Shown: one piece after another, positions 49,351 to 57,312 of the stretch | Layout: every line of letters begins with the position of its first letter | Position numbering within the stretch: position 1 is the first letter of the stretch | Assembly (NCBI RefSeq): GCF_011578285.1 | Contig: NZ_CP049916.1 | Coordinates: 2,604,001-2,668,000, forward strand | Source: Acinetobacter lanii | GTDB lineage: Bacteria > Pseudomonadota > Gammaproteobacteria > Pseudomonadales > Moraxellaceae | DNA length: 64,000 nucleotides | Direction: 5' to 3' | Translations under genes and position numbers: made by a program | The notes under the pieces: generated by a model | Database searches by the model: none | Told to the model about the DNA's origin: nothing | Seen by the model: only the letters and a program-made list of their open reading frames with translations

Positions 49351-50005
49351 ATTGCTTGTTTTGATTTAAATATTCAACATGCGCTCGATTGGTTTTCCAT
49401 GATTTCTCCAACACTTCTTTTTCAATACGGCGTTGTATACGCTTGAGCTTCATCTCTGAAATTACAGGTTCTTTAAAGGCTTTAACGTAATCCGTCCATT
49501 TGGCGCCTTTAAACACATTGGCTGGCATCGCAGTTTTAAATTCGCAGTCTGGCATAAAGACAATCACAGAATGTAAATACTCACGATCTATCAAATCTTC
49601 AAGAATCTTTTCTAAAACCTTTTGATGTTTATAGTTTTGATGCAATGGATTTTGAAATTTATAGTTCTTTTTATAAATTTTCTGTGTCCACGTTTTCTGA
49701 CGTTCTGTACCAAAAATCCAACCTGTGTAGTTTTTGGTTTCAATAATAAAAATACCAAATGGACTCAACAGAATATGATCAATCTGTGTTGTACCGCCTT
49801 GATCATCAGGTAAAGTACAATCATTCAGCAGAATATAATCTTCATTGTTGAGGTATAGTTTGGCATGCGTTGAAACAGCAAATTCACCCAATTTCCCTTT
49901 GAAATAAGGTTTGAATGCTCTAAAAACTCCGATGGGAATGATGATAAGCAGCATCCACCAAAGCTGTGAAAAGATTTGACTGAATATTTGTGATGTATTA
50001 ATCAT
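49349..50005 (-). CDS. Membrane-anchored NERD-domain protein
   Basis: 218 residues. An N-terminal hydrophobic helix (about 14-30) is followed by a nuclease-related (NERD, PF08378) domain: KGKLGEFAVSTHAKLYL, LLNDCTLPDDQGGTTQIDHILLSPFGIFIIETKNYTGWIFG. The ID..L(14)ETK pattern is the PD-(D/E)XK-like core, so the catalytic residues appear intact. The C-terminal third is basic and helical (KRIQRRIEKEVLEKSW). Its role is unknown. Nucleic-acid cleavage is predicted from the fold only. Isolated gene, A/T-rich promoter side. Confidence 0.82.
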   Translation of the reverse strand: MINTSQIFSQIFSQLWWMLLIIIPIGVFRAFKPYFKGKLGEFAVSTHAKLYLNNEDYILLNDCTLPDDQGGTTQIDHILLSPFGIFIIETKNYTGWIFGTERQKTWTQKIYKKNYKFQNPLHQNYKHQKVLEKILEDLIDREYLHSVIVFMPDCEFKTAMPANVFKGAKWTDYVKAFKEPVISEMKLKRIQRRIEKEVLEKSWKTNRAHVEYLNQNKQ

Positions 50006-50061
50006 TTTATTTTTTTGGGAATATCTATTTGATTAATAATAACATTGTTTTTTAAGTGAGT

Positions 50062-50553
50062 TCACTTTTCAAGCTTTAATAAGATCTGTTTATTTTGAAT
50101 TCCACCTGCAAATCCCACCAATTTACCGTTAGCACCGACCACACGATGACACGGCACAATAATCGAAACCGGATTACGACCATTGGCAGCCCCTACAGCA
50201 CGCACCGCTTTGACATTGCCAATCTGTTCTGCAATGTGTTTATAACTTCGTGTTTCTCCAAATGGAATCGTCAATAACGCTTGCCATACCTGTCGTTGAA
50301 AGTCCGTACCGAACAAATCTAAAGATAAATTAAACTGTTGCCGTCGTCCTGCAAAATACTCTGCCAACTGACGTTGAGTCTCTATTAAGATTCGATGCTG
50401 ATTATCACGCGCCACATCTGCTAATTTGACCCGATTTTCAAGTTCATGTTCCCACAGTACTGCCACTAAAGCGTCACGGTGCGCAATCAGTTTAAGCTGA
50501 CCGAATGGGGTTTGCATTTGTGTATAAAATAGTGATTTTGCGTCAGATCTCAT
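50062..50553 (-). CDS. ogt: Methylated-DNA--protein cysteine methyltransferase
   Basis: 163 residues from ATG 50553 (MRSDAKS), which has AGGG eight bases upstream; an ATG two codons earlier is too close. Removes alkyl groups from O6-guanine by suicide transfer. Active-site block VSIIVPCHRVVGANGKLVGF, the DNA-binding helix-turn-helix with RAVGAANGRNP and the preceding FQRQVWQALLTIPFGETRSY. The C-terminal GGIQNKQILLKLE deviates from the usual GGLxxKxxLLxxE only slightly. Confidence 0.92.
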   Translation of the reverse strand: MRSDAKSLFYTQMQTPFGQLKLIAHRDALVAVLWEHELENRVKLADVARDNQHRILIETQRQLAEYFAGRRQQFNLSLDLFGTDFQRQVWQALLTIPFGETRSYKHIAEQIGNVKAVRAVGAANGRNPVSIIVPCHRVVGANGKLVGFAGGIQNKQILLKLEK

Positions 50554-50704
50554 ATTCATTGCCCTATCCACTTGAACCGAAATAACTTTAACAAAACCAA
50601 GGTCAAGCCAAGTAACCTCGACCTAATCAACGTAAACCCAAGCTAATGAACCTAAACCCCACTTCGAATGTATGCACTTTCCCAGTCTTCTGACAAATTT
50701 TTGG

Positions 50705-51022
50705 TTAGCTTGCGGAAATCTTCATCAGAATTAAACCTGAAATAATCAGCACAGCAGCAAGCATACGCATGGCAGAAGCAGGCTCACCCAAAAATACAAT
50801 CCCGACGAGAAACGAGCCGATCGCACCAATGCCTGTCCACACGGTATACGCTGCACCTAAGGGCAAAGACTTCATGGCATAGGACAATAAGGCAAAACTG
50901 GCAATCATAAATACAATGGTCAGTACCGAAGGCGTAAGCTTGGTGAACCCTTCAGATACTTTCATACAGTAAGCCCACAGCACTTCTAAGAACCCCGCAA
51001 TGACCACACATACCCATGCCAT
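50705..51022 (-). CDS. SMR family guanidinium-type exporter (SugE/Gdx-like), copy 2
   Basis: 105 residues with four transmembrane helices. It aligns throughout with E. coli SugE: AGFLEVLWAYCMKVSEGFTKLTPSVLT, YAMKSLPLGAAYTVWTGIGAIGSFLVG and FLGEPASAMRMLAAVLIISGLI. The membrane Glu in FLEVLWA is the conserved coupling residue of SMR transporters. SugE/Gdx proteins export guanidinium and some quaternary ammonium. It lies 92 bases after copy 1, separated by a terminator, without a riboswitch of its own. Confidence 0.9.
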   Translation of the reverse strand: MAWVCVVIAGFLEVLWAYCMKVSEGFTKLTPSVLTIVFMIASFALLSYAMKSLPLGAAYTVWTGIGAIGSFLVGIVFLGEPASAMRMLAAVLIISGLILMKISAS

Positions 51023-51059
51023 GCTTTAAACTCCAACTGATTTTTTTACAACGAACAGT

Positions 51060-51088
51060 TAAAAAAAAAAGCCCTGATGACTCGGGCT
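51060..51088 (-). terminator. Terminator between the two SMR genes
   Basis: On minus AGCCC-GAGTCATCA-GGGCT (complement of 51070-51088), followed by ten T. It ends copy 1 transcription; read-through would be needed for copy 2 unless it has its own promoter. Confidence 0.75.
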
Positions 51089-51114
51089 TCTCGATAAAAT
51101 TTTGAATAAATAGT

Positions 51115-51432
51115 TTAGCTTGAGGACAGTTTCATTAGGACCAAACCTGAAACAATCAGCACAGCAGCAAGCATCCGCATCGCAGTTGCAGGTTCACCTA
51201 AAATAAAAATCCCCACCAAAAATGACCCAATCGCACCGATTCCTGTCCAAATGGTATACGCCGTTCCTAAAGGTAGAGTCCGCATGGCATAGGCCAATAG
51301 TCCAAAACTCAGGATCATAAAGAATATGGTAATGATGCTCGGGGTGAGTTTAGAAAAACCTTCGGACAGTTTCATACTGTATGCCCAAACGATTTCAAAG
51401 ATCCCTGCCAAGATGAGTAAAATCCAAGCCAT
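51115..51432 (-). CDS. SMR family guanidinium-type exporter (SugE/Gdx-like), copy 1
   Basis: 105 residues, four transmembrane helices, ungapped with copy 2 (roughly 75% identical by eye). Coupling Glu in AGIFEIVWAYSMK, then LTPSIITIFFM, RTLPLGTAYTIWTGIGAIGSFLVGIFILGEP. Typical SugE/Gdx signatures (K after the first helix, SEGF, the WTGIGA loop) rather than EmrE ones. Preceded by a guanidine-II-like RNA leader and a TATAAT -10 box, so guanidine-induced expression is likely. SD GGAG lies eight bases before the ATG. Confidence 0.92.
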   Translation of the reverse strand: MAWILLILAGIFEIVWAYSMKLSEGFSKLTPSIITIFFMILSFGLLAYAMRTLPLGTAYTIWTGIGAIGSFLVGIFILGEPATAMRMLAAVLIVSGLVLMKLSSS

Positions 51433-51458
51433 GATGACTGCTCCACAATGACGTTAGA

Positions 51459-51605
51459 TCAGGTCGTCCTGACGAATTTTCTCGATGCGCCTCATTCTAT
51501 TGTAGAATGAGATTTTGAATTCAACCTTATTTATATGGATGAACACATCAGGTTCATCCAAAAACTCAATTAAATCAGGTGAGCACCAAGGGAGGTCGTT
51601 CCTCC
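51459..51605 (-). promoter_or_regulatory. Guanidine-II (mini-ykkC)-like riboswitch with a long linker
   Basis: On minus the leader has two stem-loops carrying ACGA. The 5' one is GGAGG-AACGA-CCTCC (complement of 51591-51605); the 3' one is TCAGG-ACGA-CCTGA (complement of 51459-51472). Paired ACGR-loop hairpins upstream of an SMR gene define guanidine-II. Here the linker is 118 bases and holds two further perfect hairpins (51491-51511, 9 bp; 51537-51559, 8 bp), whereas the known class has a short linker. The 5' loop has one extra A. Confidence 0.65.
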
Positions 51606-51618
51606 TCAAGATGCGAAC

Positions 51619-51624
51619 ATTATA
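51619..51624 (-). promoter_or_regulatory. -10 box of the riboswitch/SMR transcript
   Basis: TATAAT on minus, about 13 bases before the first riboswitch hairpin, so the RNA would start almost at the hairpin. No good -35 at 17 bp. Confidence 0.5.
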
Positions 51625-51723
51625 GCCAATATTGCGCCAAATTTGAGCATCTTTTACAAAAATTGACCCATTTCAACTCGTTTATTTGAATTAGAAATGG
51701 GTGAAGCTTTTATTTTGCACGCA

Positions 51724-52728
51724 TTAAAAGCGTACTCGAATTCCTGCACCATAGTGCCAACCATATTCCGAGGATGAAGCAACTGGCCACTGTGTTTCAG
51801 CATCCCCCTTTTCATAGCGATACGATAGATCTAGAAATGGCATGAGCCTTTTGTTGATTTCATAACGTGTTTCAAGACCCAATGACCATTCACTTAAACC
51901 ACTCTGTTTAGGATATTTAGAATGGTCACTGATTACCGCAAAAGCATCCAAATAAGGTTTTAAAATCAATTTTTGAGTCAGTAAAACATCTCTTTCAGTT
52001 TCTAGGCTCAAGCGATATCGGTCGTCATTCCCCATAAAAGCATAAAGCTCGGTTTCAAAAAAATACGGCGCTAAACCTTGTATACCGAACACAGCATCAA
52101 ATCGATCACGGTCTGCTATATGTTCAGCGCCATGTTCAGGAATATCCTCATAACGCACGCCTACTTGTGCATCCCAATACGTGGCAATATTTCGGCTATA
52201 CAGTACTTTTGCGTCGGTAGATGTTGACGTGGATTCAGGCTTATTGCTGTGAATTTGTAGGTAGAGTTTATTTTCATCTGTGCCAATGCGTGACTCAAAT
52301 TCTGTTTTTAATTCACCCTGACCACGACCTGAATTGAGCCATTTGGTTTCCAAACGACTGGCCTGAAAAATTTGACCACCATGTTCTTTAAGATGGCTTT
52401 GATCATGCATTAGATGAGAGCTTTCATTCGCTTGTAAAGCTACAGCATCAGTCACAGCGTGTTGTTGATTTGATTTAGACTGTTGTTGTATCTGATGTTG
52501 TGCATGTAATTCTTGATGTACTAATGTATGCCCGGATGAATGAGAAGCTTGGGCTTTTGAATGTGACTTTATCTCATGTCCTTGATGTGCCATTTCTTGC
52601 TCTGAAGGATGCATCTTATGTTCCTGCATCATCATATGCTGATGATCCATCTCCTCAGCCCATACCCCTTGAGAAATAAACAACACACAGATACAGAAAG
52701 GGTGTTTGGGCATTTTAATGATGGTCAT
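51724..52728 (-). CDS. copB: Copper resistance protein CopB, outer membrane
   Basis: 334 residues from ATG 52728, with AAGGAG six bases upstream; it overlaps the end of copA by 14 bases. A signal peptide (KHPFCICVLFISQGVWA) is followed by a His/Met-rich mature N-terminus (about 30-125) for Cu binding, then a PcoB/CopB beta-barrel domain of about 210 residues (FESRIGTDENKLYLQIH, ATYWDAQVGVRYEDIP, GLAPYFFETELYAFMG, GWHYGAGIRVRF). The C-terminal Phe is typical of outer-membrane proteins. Last gene of the copper operon. Confidence 0.92.
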   Translation of the reverse strand: MTIIKMPKHPFCICVLFISQGVWAEEMDHQHMMMQEHKMHPSEQEMAHQGHEIKSHSKAQASHSSGHTLVHQELHAQHQIQQQSKSNQQHAVTDAVALQANESSHLMHDQSHLKEHGGQIFQASRLETKWLNSGRGQGELKTEFESRIGTDENKLYLQIHSNKPESTSTSTDAKVLYSRNIATYWDAQVGVRYEDIPEHGAEHIADRDRFDAVFGIQGLAPYFFETELYAFMGNDDRYRLSLETERDVLLTQKLILKPYLDAFAVISDHSKYPKQSGLSEWSLGLETRYEINKRLMPFLDLSYRYEKGDAETQWPVASSSEYGWHYGAGIRVRF

Positions 52729-54736
52729 GGCTTGCTCCTTCATTTGATGGCTGTGTACTGCGCTGTTGGTGCTTATCTAGATTCTGTGCTTTTGGGGATG
52801 ATATATGCGCTTTTGTTGTTGCCATTGGGTCAACATTGGCCACCACCAACTTCGACATCATGCCTGAACTCATGTGATATAACAGATGACAGTGAATCGC
52901 CCATTCGCCAAGCTCATCTGCTGTCAGCAATGCTGATACTGTTTTACCAGGAGGCACAATTAAAGTGTGTTTATTGGGTAAATCTTGTAGAGCTTGCCCA
53001 TTTTCCAATTGCATAAACATGCCATGTAAATGCATCGGATGCGCCATCATGCTGTCATTGATAAAAATTAATCGAACACGTTCACCGAAATGAACTTTAA
53101 GGGGTTCGGCTTCTGTGAATTTTTTAGCATTAATGGTCCATATATAACGCTCCATATTTCCCCCTAAACGAATCACTAAGTCGCGTGTGGCAGGTCGCAC
53201 ATCAGGTTGCGTTTTTAAGGATTTCAAATCGCTATATTGCAGTGCTTTCATGCCTAATGGCGTTGAGGCATTTGCCCATCCCTCTACCGTTTTAGTCGCT
53301 TGCTTTATTGGGCTTGAAAGCATTTGATGATCTATATGAGAAGTTGTATTAGAAGATGCTTCGGGCACTGTGCCATGTTGCAGCATACTGTGATCCTTCA
53401 TCTCCATGCTGAGAGATTCAATCTGAGCCATTGAGTGATGTTGATGCATTTGCTGATGCTGAGATGAATGGTCATTTGCGATATGAATGTTAACTAGAGG
53501 CTCTGTTTTTAGAAGATCGGTTTTGTCATCAACCATCTGCTCTTGCATATGACTTGGATGATGATTTCCTCCTTCCATCTTCATTGCAGATTGCTGAGTG
53601 TGTTGCTGATGTGCATCATCAGAATCCCCATCCGCTCCATGTCCCATATCTGCCATATTTAATATTGCACGAGGACGGGCTTGAGGCATTTGCACATAAT
53701 TTTGCTGAGGCTGAGCTTGATGCTGCAATGTGCCTATTGCAAACCCTGAACGATCAATGGCTTCAGCTTGAATTTGGTAAGACGTTTGTGTGGAATCAGG
53801 CTCTACAATCACATCGTAAGTTTCAGCATTCCCAATTCGAAATTCATCTACAACCACAGGTTGGACTGGCTGACCATCAGCAGCAACAACCGTCATTTTT
53901 AAATCAGGTATACGCACATCATAAAAAGTCATCGCTGAGGCATTAATAAAACGTAGTCTTATTTTTTCCTCAGATTGGAATAATCCGGTCCAATTTTGCT
54001 GTGGCGTTTTGCCATTTACGAGATAGGTATAGCCTGTAACATCTGACAAATCTGTTTTGAGCATTCGCATCTGATTCCACATGTTCCGATCTTGCCAAGT
54101 GGCTTTGATGCCCATTTTTTTTGTCTGTTTCAGTACATCAAACAGGGTCTCTCGTTTATTTTGATAGTATTCCGAGTCTTTTTTTAAGTTTGCTAAAATC
54201 TGTGCACTTTTGGATGTGTGAAAATCTGAGAGCATCACCACATAGTCACGCTCAGCTTTTCCAGCAGGGGTTTGAACGGTTTGCGCTTTAGGATGAATCA
54301 CCAAGGCACCATATAAACCATCCTGCTCTTGCCCCATGGAATGGGCGTGATACCAATAGGTCCCGCTTTGGCGCACTTTAAACCGATAACTAAAATTCTG
54401 TTGCGGTTGAATGCCTTTAAAGCCATTAAACCCCGGTACACCGTCCATCATGCCGGGCAATAACAGCCCATGCCAATGAATCGATGAATCTTGATTTTTT
54501 AAGCTGTTATGTACATGAATCACCGCATCATCCCCTTCCTCAAATTGCAACTGAGGTGCAGGAAACTGACCATTTACGGTAATACGTTTCAGATTTTTGC
54601 CTGTAATATTTACGGTATTTTCTGCGATTTCGAGGTGATATTCTTTGACGGCTGCTTGTGCAATACTCACTGCGAAAGTACAACTTGTGATCACAATACC
54701 CAATGCGCATTGCTTAAGTTTGGATAGATAAGACAT
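52715..54736 (-). CDS. copA: Copper resistance multicopper oxidase CopA
   Basis: 673 residues. Periplasmic oxidase of Cu(I) and a copper-binding protein. Three cupredoxin domains carry the copper ligands SIHWHGLLLPG, YWYHAHSMGQ, HPMHLHGMFMQ and AIHCHLLYHMSSGMM. Between domains 2 and 3 is a Met/His-rich insert (about 365-475, e.g. HQQHTQQSAMKMEGGNHH). Unlike most CopA/PcoA proteins the signal peptide has no twin-arginine motif (MSYLSKLKQCALG), so it looks Sec-type. Overlaps copB; 47 bases after the His-rich gene. Confidence 0.94.
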   Translation of the reverse strand: MSYLSKLKQCALGIVITSCTFAVSIAQAAVKEYHLEIAENTVNITGKNLKRITVNGQFPAPQLQFEEGDDAVIHVHNSLKNQDSSIHWHGLLLPGMMDGVPGFNGFKGIQPQQNFSYRFKVRQSGTYWYHAHSMGQEQDGLYGALVIHPKAQTVQTPAGKAERDYVVMLSDFHTSKSAQILANLKKDSEYYQNKRETLFDVLKQTKKMGIKATWQDRNMWNQMRMLKTDLSDVTGYTYLVNGKTPQQNWTGLFQSEEKIRLRFINASAMTFYDVRIPDLKMTVVAADGQPVQPVVVDEFRIGNAETYDVIVEPDSTQTSYQIQAEAIDRSGFAIGTLQHQAQPQQNYVQMPQARPRAILNMADMGHGADGDSDDAHQQHTQQSAMKMEGGNHHPSHMQEQMVDDKTDLLKTEPLVNIHIANDHSSQHQQMHQHHSMAQIESLSMEMKDHSMLQHGTVPEASSNTTSHIDHQMLSSPIKQATKTVEGWANASTPLGMKALQYSDLKSLKTQPDVRPATRDLVIRLGGNMERYIWTINAKKFTEAEPLKVHFGERVRLIFINDSMMAHPMHLHGMFMQLENGQALQDLPNKHTLIVPPGKTVSALLTADELGEWAIHCHLLYHMSSGMMSKLVVANVDPMATTKAHISSPKAQNLDKHQQRSTQPSNEGASHDHH

Positions 54737-54783
54737 GACTTAACCCTAAATTTAAAAATGAAAATGTCGTTTTTAAAGTCAGA

Positions 54784-55389
54784 TTAAGCTTTGGGAGGAC
54801 GCAGAATTTCTTGCCAATGCCCTAATAAATGCTGGGCTTGATAATGATAATTTTGAGTATCAGATTGCAATGATTCAGACAGCGGAACTGTCGAGACCTT
54901 AGAAGAATTTAAACTCGAGATGATAGTTTGACAATGCTGTTGTGCACATTCTTGACATGCCATCTGACTATTTAAATGGCTTTTGTCTAGATTTGGATGA
55001 TGTATATCTGTTTGAGCTGAATCTGAAAATGAAGCATCAAAATGTTCACAATGACTCATTTTCTTGCCGTCTACAGGCATTGAATATGACTGTGCTGATG
55101 TCTTAAAGGATATATGGTCACAAGGCGAATTGATCTCAGAGTCAGGCTTTAGATGGTCTTGCAAAGAATGCTGTCGATCAGAATGCCCTTGCTGAGCTTG
55201 AACCTTCTGAACAGTATGAGAATGACTTTGCATGTAATGAGCTGATTTAGATTGCAATGCTTGATCGGTTTGCGTTGACTGCATGGCATGATGCACACGC
55301 TGTGCAAATACTGTAGACACACCACTATGTCCAATGATCAAAATCATCAGCACAATCAACCAAGACTGTTTGCGTAGTGATGTAGACAA
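54784..55389 (-). CDS. His-rich periplasmic protein at the head of the copper operon (DUF2946-like end)
   Basis: 201 residues. A signal peptide (MSTSLRKQSW then a hydrophobic run to about residue 29) is followed by a His/Gln/Ser-rich region and a C-terminal CQECAQQHC cluster, finishing QEILRPPKA. The Cys cluster plus the RPPKA-type end resembles DUF2946 proteins found beside copper genes. Copper scavenging or sensing is inferred from composition and position; there is no demonstrated function. First gene of orf-copA-copB; no copRS pair is in the window. Confidence 0.72.
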   Translation of the reverse strand: MSTSLRKQSWLIVLMILIIGHSGVSTVFAQRVHHAMQSTQTDQALQSKSAHYMQSHSHTVQKVQAQQGHSDRQHSLQDHLKPDSEINSPCDHISFKTSAQSYSMPVDGKKMSHCEHFDASFSDSAQTDIHHPNLDKSHLNSQMACQECAQQHCQTIISSLNSSKVSTVPLSESLQSDTQNYHYQAQHLLGHWQEILRPPKA

Positions 55390-55675
55390 AATAAGCGCTC
55401 TAAAATTATCAATTCAAAAAAGTATTTCGAATGCTCATTGGCTGCGTTACTTCAGCGATCTGCACAAGCCAATGCCACAACTGAATAACACATTCGTATT
55501 CAAGCATAACCATGCATCTACCATGACACAAGTTTTCAGCACACTTCTACACAATACAAGTCCACATCGATGACCATTCGCCTTGATTGCACCAATATTA
55601 CTGGTCATAAATGCATCAGCACAATGCTGCAATATAATCGAAAGATAAAAGCACTGTGATATCCATTCCAAACAT
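55390..55675. other. Intergenic region upstream of the copper operon
   Basis: About 290 bases with no convincing gene on either strand. It should hold the copper operon promoter (minus), but I see no named copper-regulator site. A few short palindromes occur, none with a terminator tail. Confidence 0.4.
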
Positions 55676-55703
55676 AAAAAAAGGACTCATTTGAGTCCTT
55701 TTT
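55676..55703. terminator. Terminator downstream of rpe
   Basis: AAAAAGGACTCA-TT-TGAGTCCTTTTT with A/T flanks on both sides. It is 145 bases after the rpe stop; the DnaA-box cluster lies between. Confidence 0.85.
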
Positions 55704-55786
55704 CTACACAATTAGATTATTTATTGAGTGATTGATGCACAAATGATTAAACCTTATACAGCCTATTCACCTGATGAGCACGTTGC

Positions 55787-55819
55787 TTATCCACCAAGTT
55801 ATCATCAAAGTTATCCACA
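55787..55819 (+). repeat. Three 12-bp-phased DnaA-box-like repeats
   Basis: TTATCCACC (55787), TTATCATCA (55799) and TTATCCACA (55811) are spaced exactly 12 bases apart in direct orientation, each followed by an A/G-T triplet (AAG, AAG, ATT). The third equals the DnaA consensus; the first differs at one base and the second at three. The site lies just past the rpe stop. Confidence 0.6.
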
Positions 55820-55847
55820 ATTTACATCATAGATCATGTGAATCAAC

Positions 55848-56534
55848 TTAAGCCTGAACAGCACCCACTTTAGATAACTCTAAACGCATTTCATCAATCA
55901 CAGCTTTATAATCAGGTTTACCAAAAATCGCTGAACCCGCAACAAACATATCTGCACCCGCTTCTGCAATGTCACGGATATTGGCAGGTGTTACGCCACC
56001 ATCAACTTCTAAACGAATGTCACGACCTGAAGCATCAATGATTTTACGTGCTTGACGTAATTTTTCTAAAGTCATTGGAATGAATTTTTGCCCCCCAAAC
56101 CCTGGGTTAACACTCATTAACAACACTTGATCGACTTTGTCTAAAACATAATCAAGATAATGCAATGGGGTTGCAGGGTTAAATACCAAACCGGCTTTCG
56201 CACCACCCGCTTTAATCAACTGCAATGAACGGTCGATATGGTCCGTTGCTTCAGGGTGAAAGGTAATAATATCCGCGCCTGCTTCAATAAAATCGCCAAT
56301 CATACGATCGACTGGAGAGACCATTAAATGCACATCAATCGGTGCTTGAATGCCATATTTTTTGAGTGCTTTACATACACCTGCACCAAAAGTGAGGTTG
56401 GGTACATAGTGATTGTCCATAACATCAAAATGCACAACGTCTGCACCGGCAGCGAGAACATGTTCAACTTCTTCACCTAAACGGGCAAAATCCGCAGACA
56501 AAATCGAAGGTGCAATTAAAAATGGCTTGGACAT
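55848..56534 (-). CDS. rpe: Ribulose-phosphate 3-epimerase
   Basis: 228 residues from ATG 56534 ([20 protein letters not shown]), with AGG seven bases upstream; the frame is open 18 codons more but unconserved. Interconverts ribulose-5-P and xylulose-5-P. The TIM barrel shows [18 protein letters not shown] (metal/catalytic Asp), [27 protein letters not shown] and [11 protein letters not shown]. Single gene. Confidence 0.97.
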   Translation of the reverse strand: MSKPFLIAPSILSADFARLGEEVEHVLAAGADVVHFDVMDNHYVPNLTFGAGVCKALKKYGIQAPIDVHLMVSPVDRMIGDFIEAGADIITFHPEATDHIDRSLQLIKAGGAKAGLVFNPATPLHYLDYVLDKVDQVLLMSVNPGFGGQKFIPMTLEKLRQARKIIDASGRDIRLEVDGGVTPANIRDIAEAGADMFVAGSAIFGKPDYKAVIDEMRLELSKVGAVQA

Positions 56535-56984
56535 GGGAGAACCTGGCTCAATAGCAGAAGATAATTCGAGCATTATAACAAAACTCACAGCTAATTTAGT
56601 GCAAATCCAGCCTGTGACATACGTGGAATAATCAATGCCATAGATTTATAAAATCGTTGTGATGAAGTTTGACTATAAGAAAAACTCATATCCACAAGCG
56701 AAACGACATGACCTGTACAAAAAATACATGCTGTTTCAATCATTCCATAGCCATGCTATACAGGCAAACTGTTCAAAAATTAAAATCTAAAATCAGCAAT
56801 AGAATGCTGTATTTCATTTTTGCGACGCTGAATGGACATTCAATTTGGTAGTCTAAAGACATCGTTACAACATTCCGTGGTCGTATTACACCCATTGAGC
56901 AGTTGATCATATTGATATGTAGAGAATGATTTTAAAGCACCTATCAATCCATCAAAATGTAAAACAACCTATTTGAGAACACGC
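56535..56984. other. Intergenic region between rpe and the DUF2218 gene
   Basis: About 450 bases, divergent promoters. ATATCCACA at 56688-56696 is one base from a DnaA box. A frame at 56669-56851 shows no recognisable protein. Nothing else seen. Confidence 0.4.
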
Positions 56985-57257
56985 ATGAAAAGTCAGACCC
57001 GTATTGAAACCCATGAAGCACAACGTATTGCTAAACGTTTATATCAGCATTGGAAACACAAATTTGAAGTCTCTGAACAAGCGCATATTTTTCAAATTCA
57101 TATGCCTGATGCTTTGGTGACCTTAACTGCTTTAGAGACTCAATTAGAGATCAGCATCGATACGCAACGTGAAGATTATGCTGTATTAGAAACCGTGGTA
57201 TTAGAGCATTTAAGTCGTATGGCACAACAAGACTATCAAGCGACATGGAGACATTGA
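56985..57257 (+). CDS. DUF2218 family protein
   Basis: 90 residues from ATG 56985 with a GAGAAC stretch upstream; the longer frame is a TTG start. The small alpha/beta fold of DUF2218 is recognisable: KSQTRIETHEAQRIAKRLYQHWKHKFEV, then a strand pair and the C-terminal helix VLETVVLEHLSRMA. Relatives in actinobacteria and proteobacteria are often next to iron-transport genes; here the context gives no hint. Followed by a strong terminator. Confidence 0.8.
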   Translation: MKSQTRIETHEAQRIAKRLYQHWKHKFEVSEQAHIFQIHMPDALVTLTALETQLEISIDTQREDYAVLETVVLEHLSRMAQQDYQATWRH

Positions 57258-57278
57258 ACCTTAGGCCATAAGCCGCAT

Positions 57279-57306
57279 AAAAATAAGCGCCGAAGCGCTT
57301 ATTTTT
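57279..57306. terminator. Bidirectional terminator between DUF2218 and the M48 peptidase gene
   Basis: AAAAATAAGCGC-CGAA-GCGCTTATTTTT, a 12-bp perfect stem, between convergent genes. Confidence 0.9.
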
Positions 57307-57312
57307 GTAACC

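Noticed and set aside
55447..55671. Overlapping short reading frames on both strands between the copper operon and rpe
   Set aside because: No recognisable protein, no ribosome binding site, and base composition is like other spacers.
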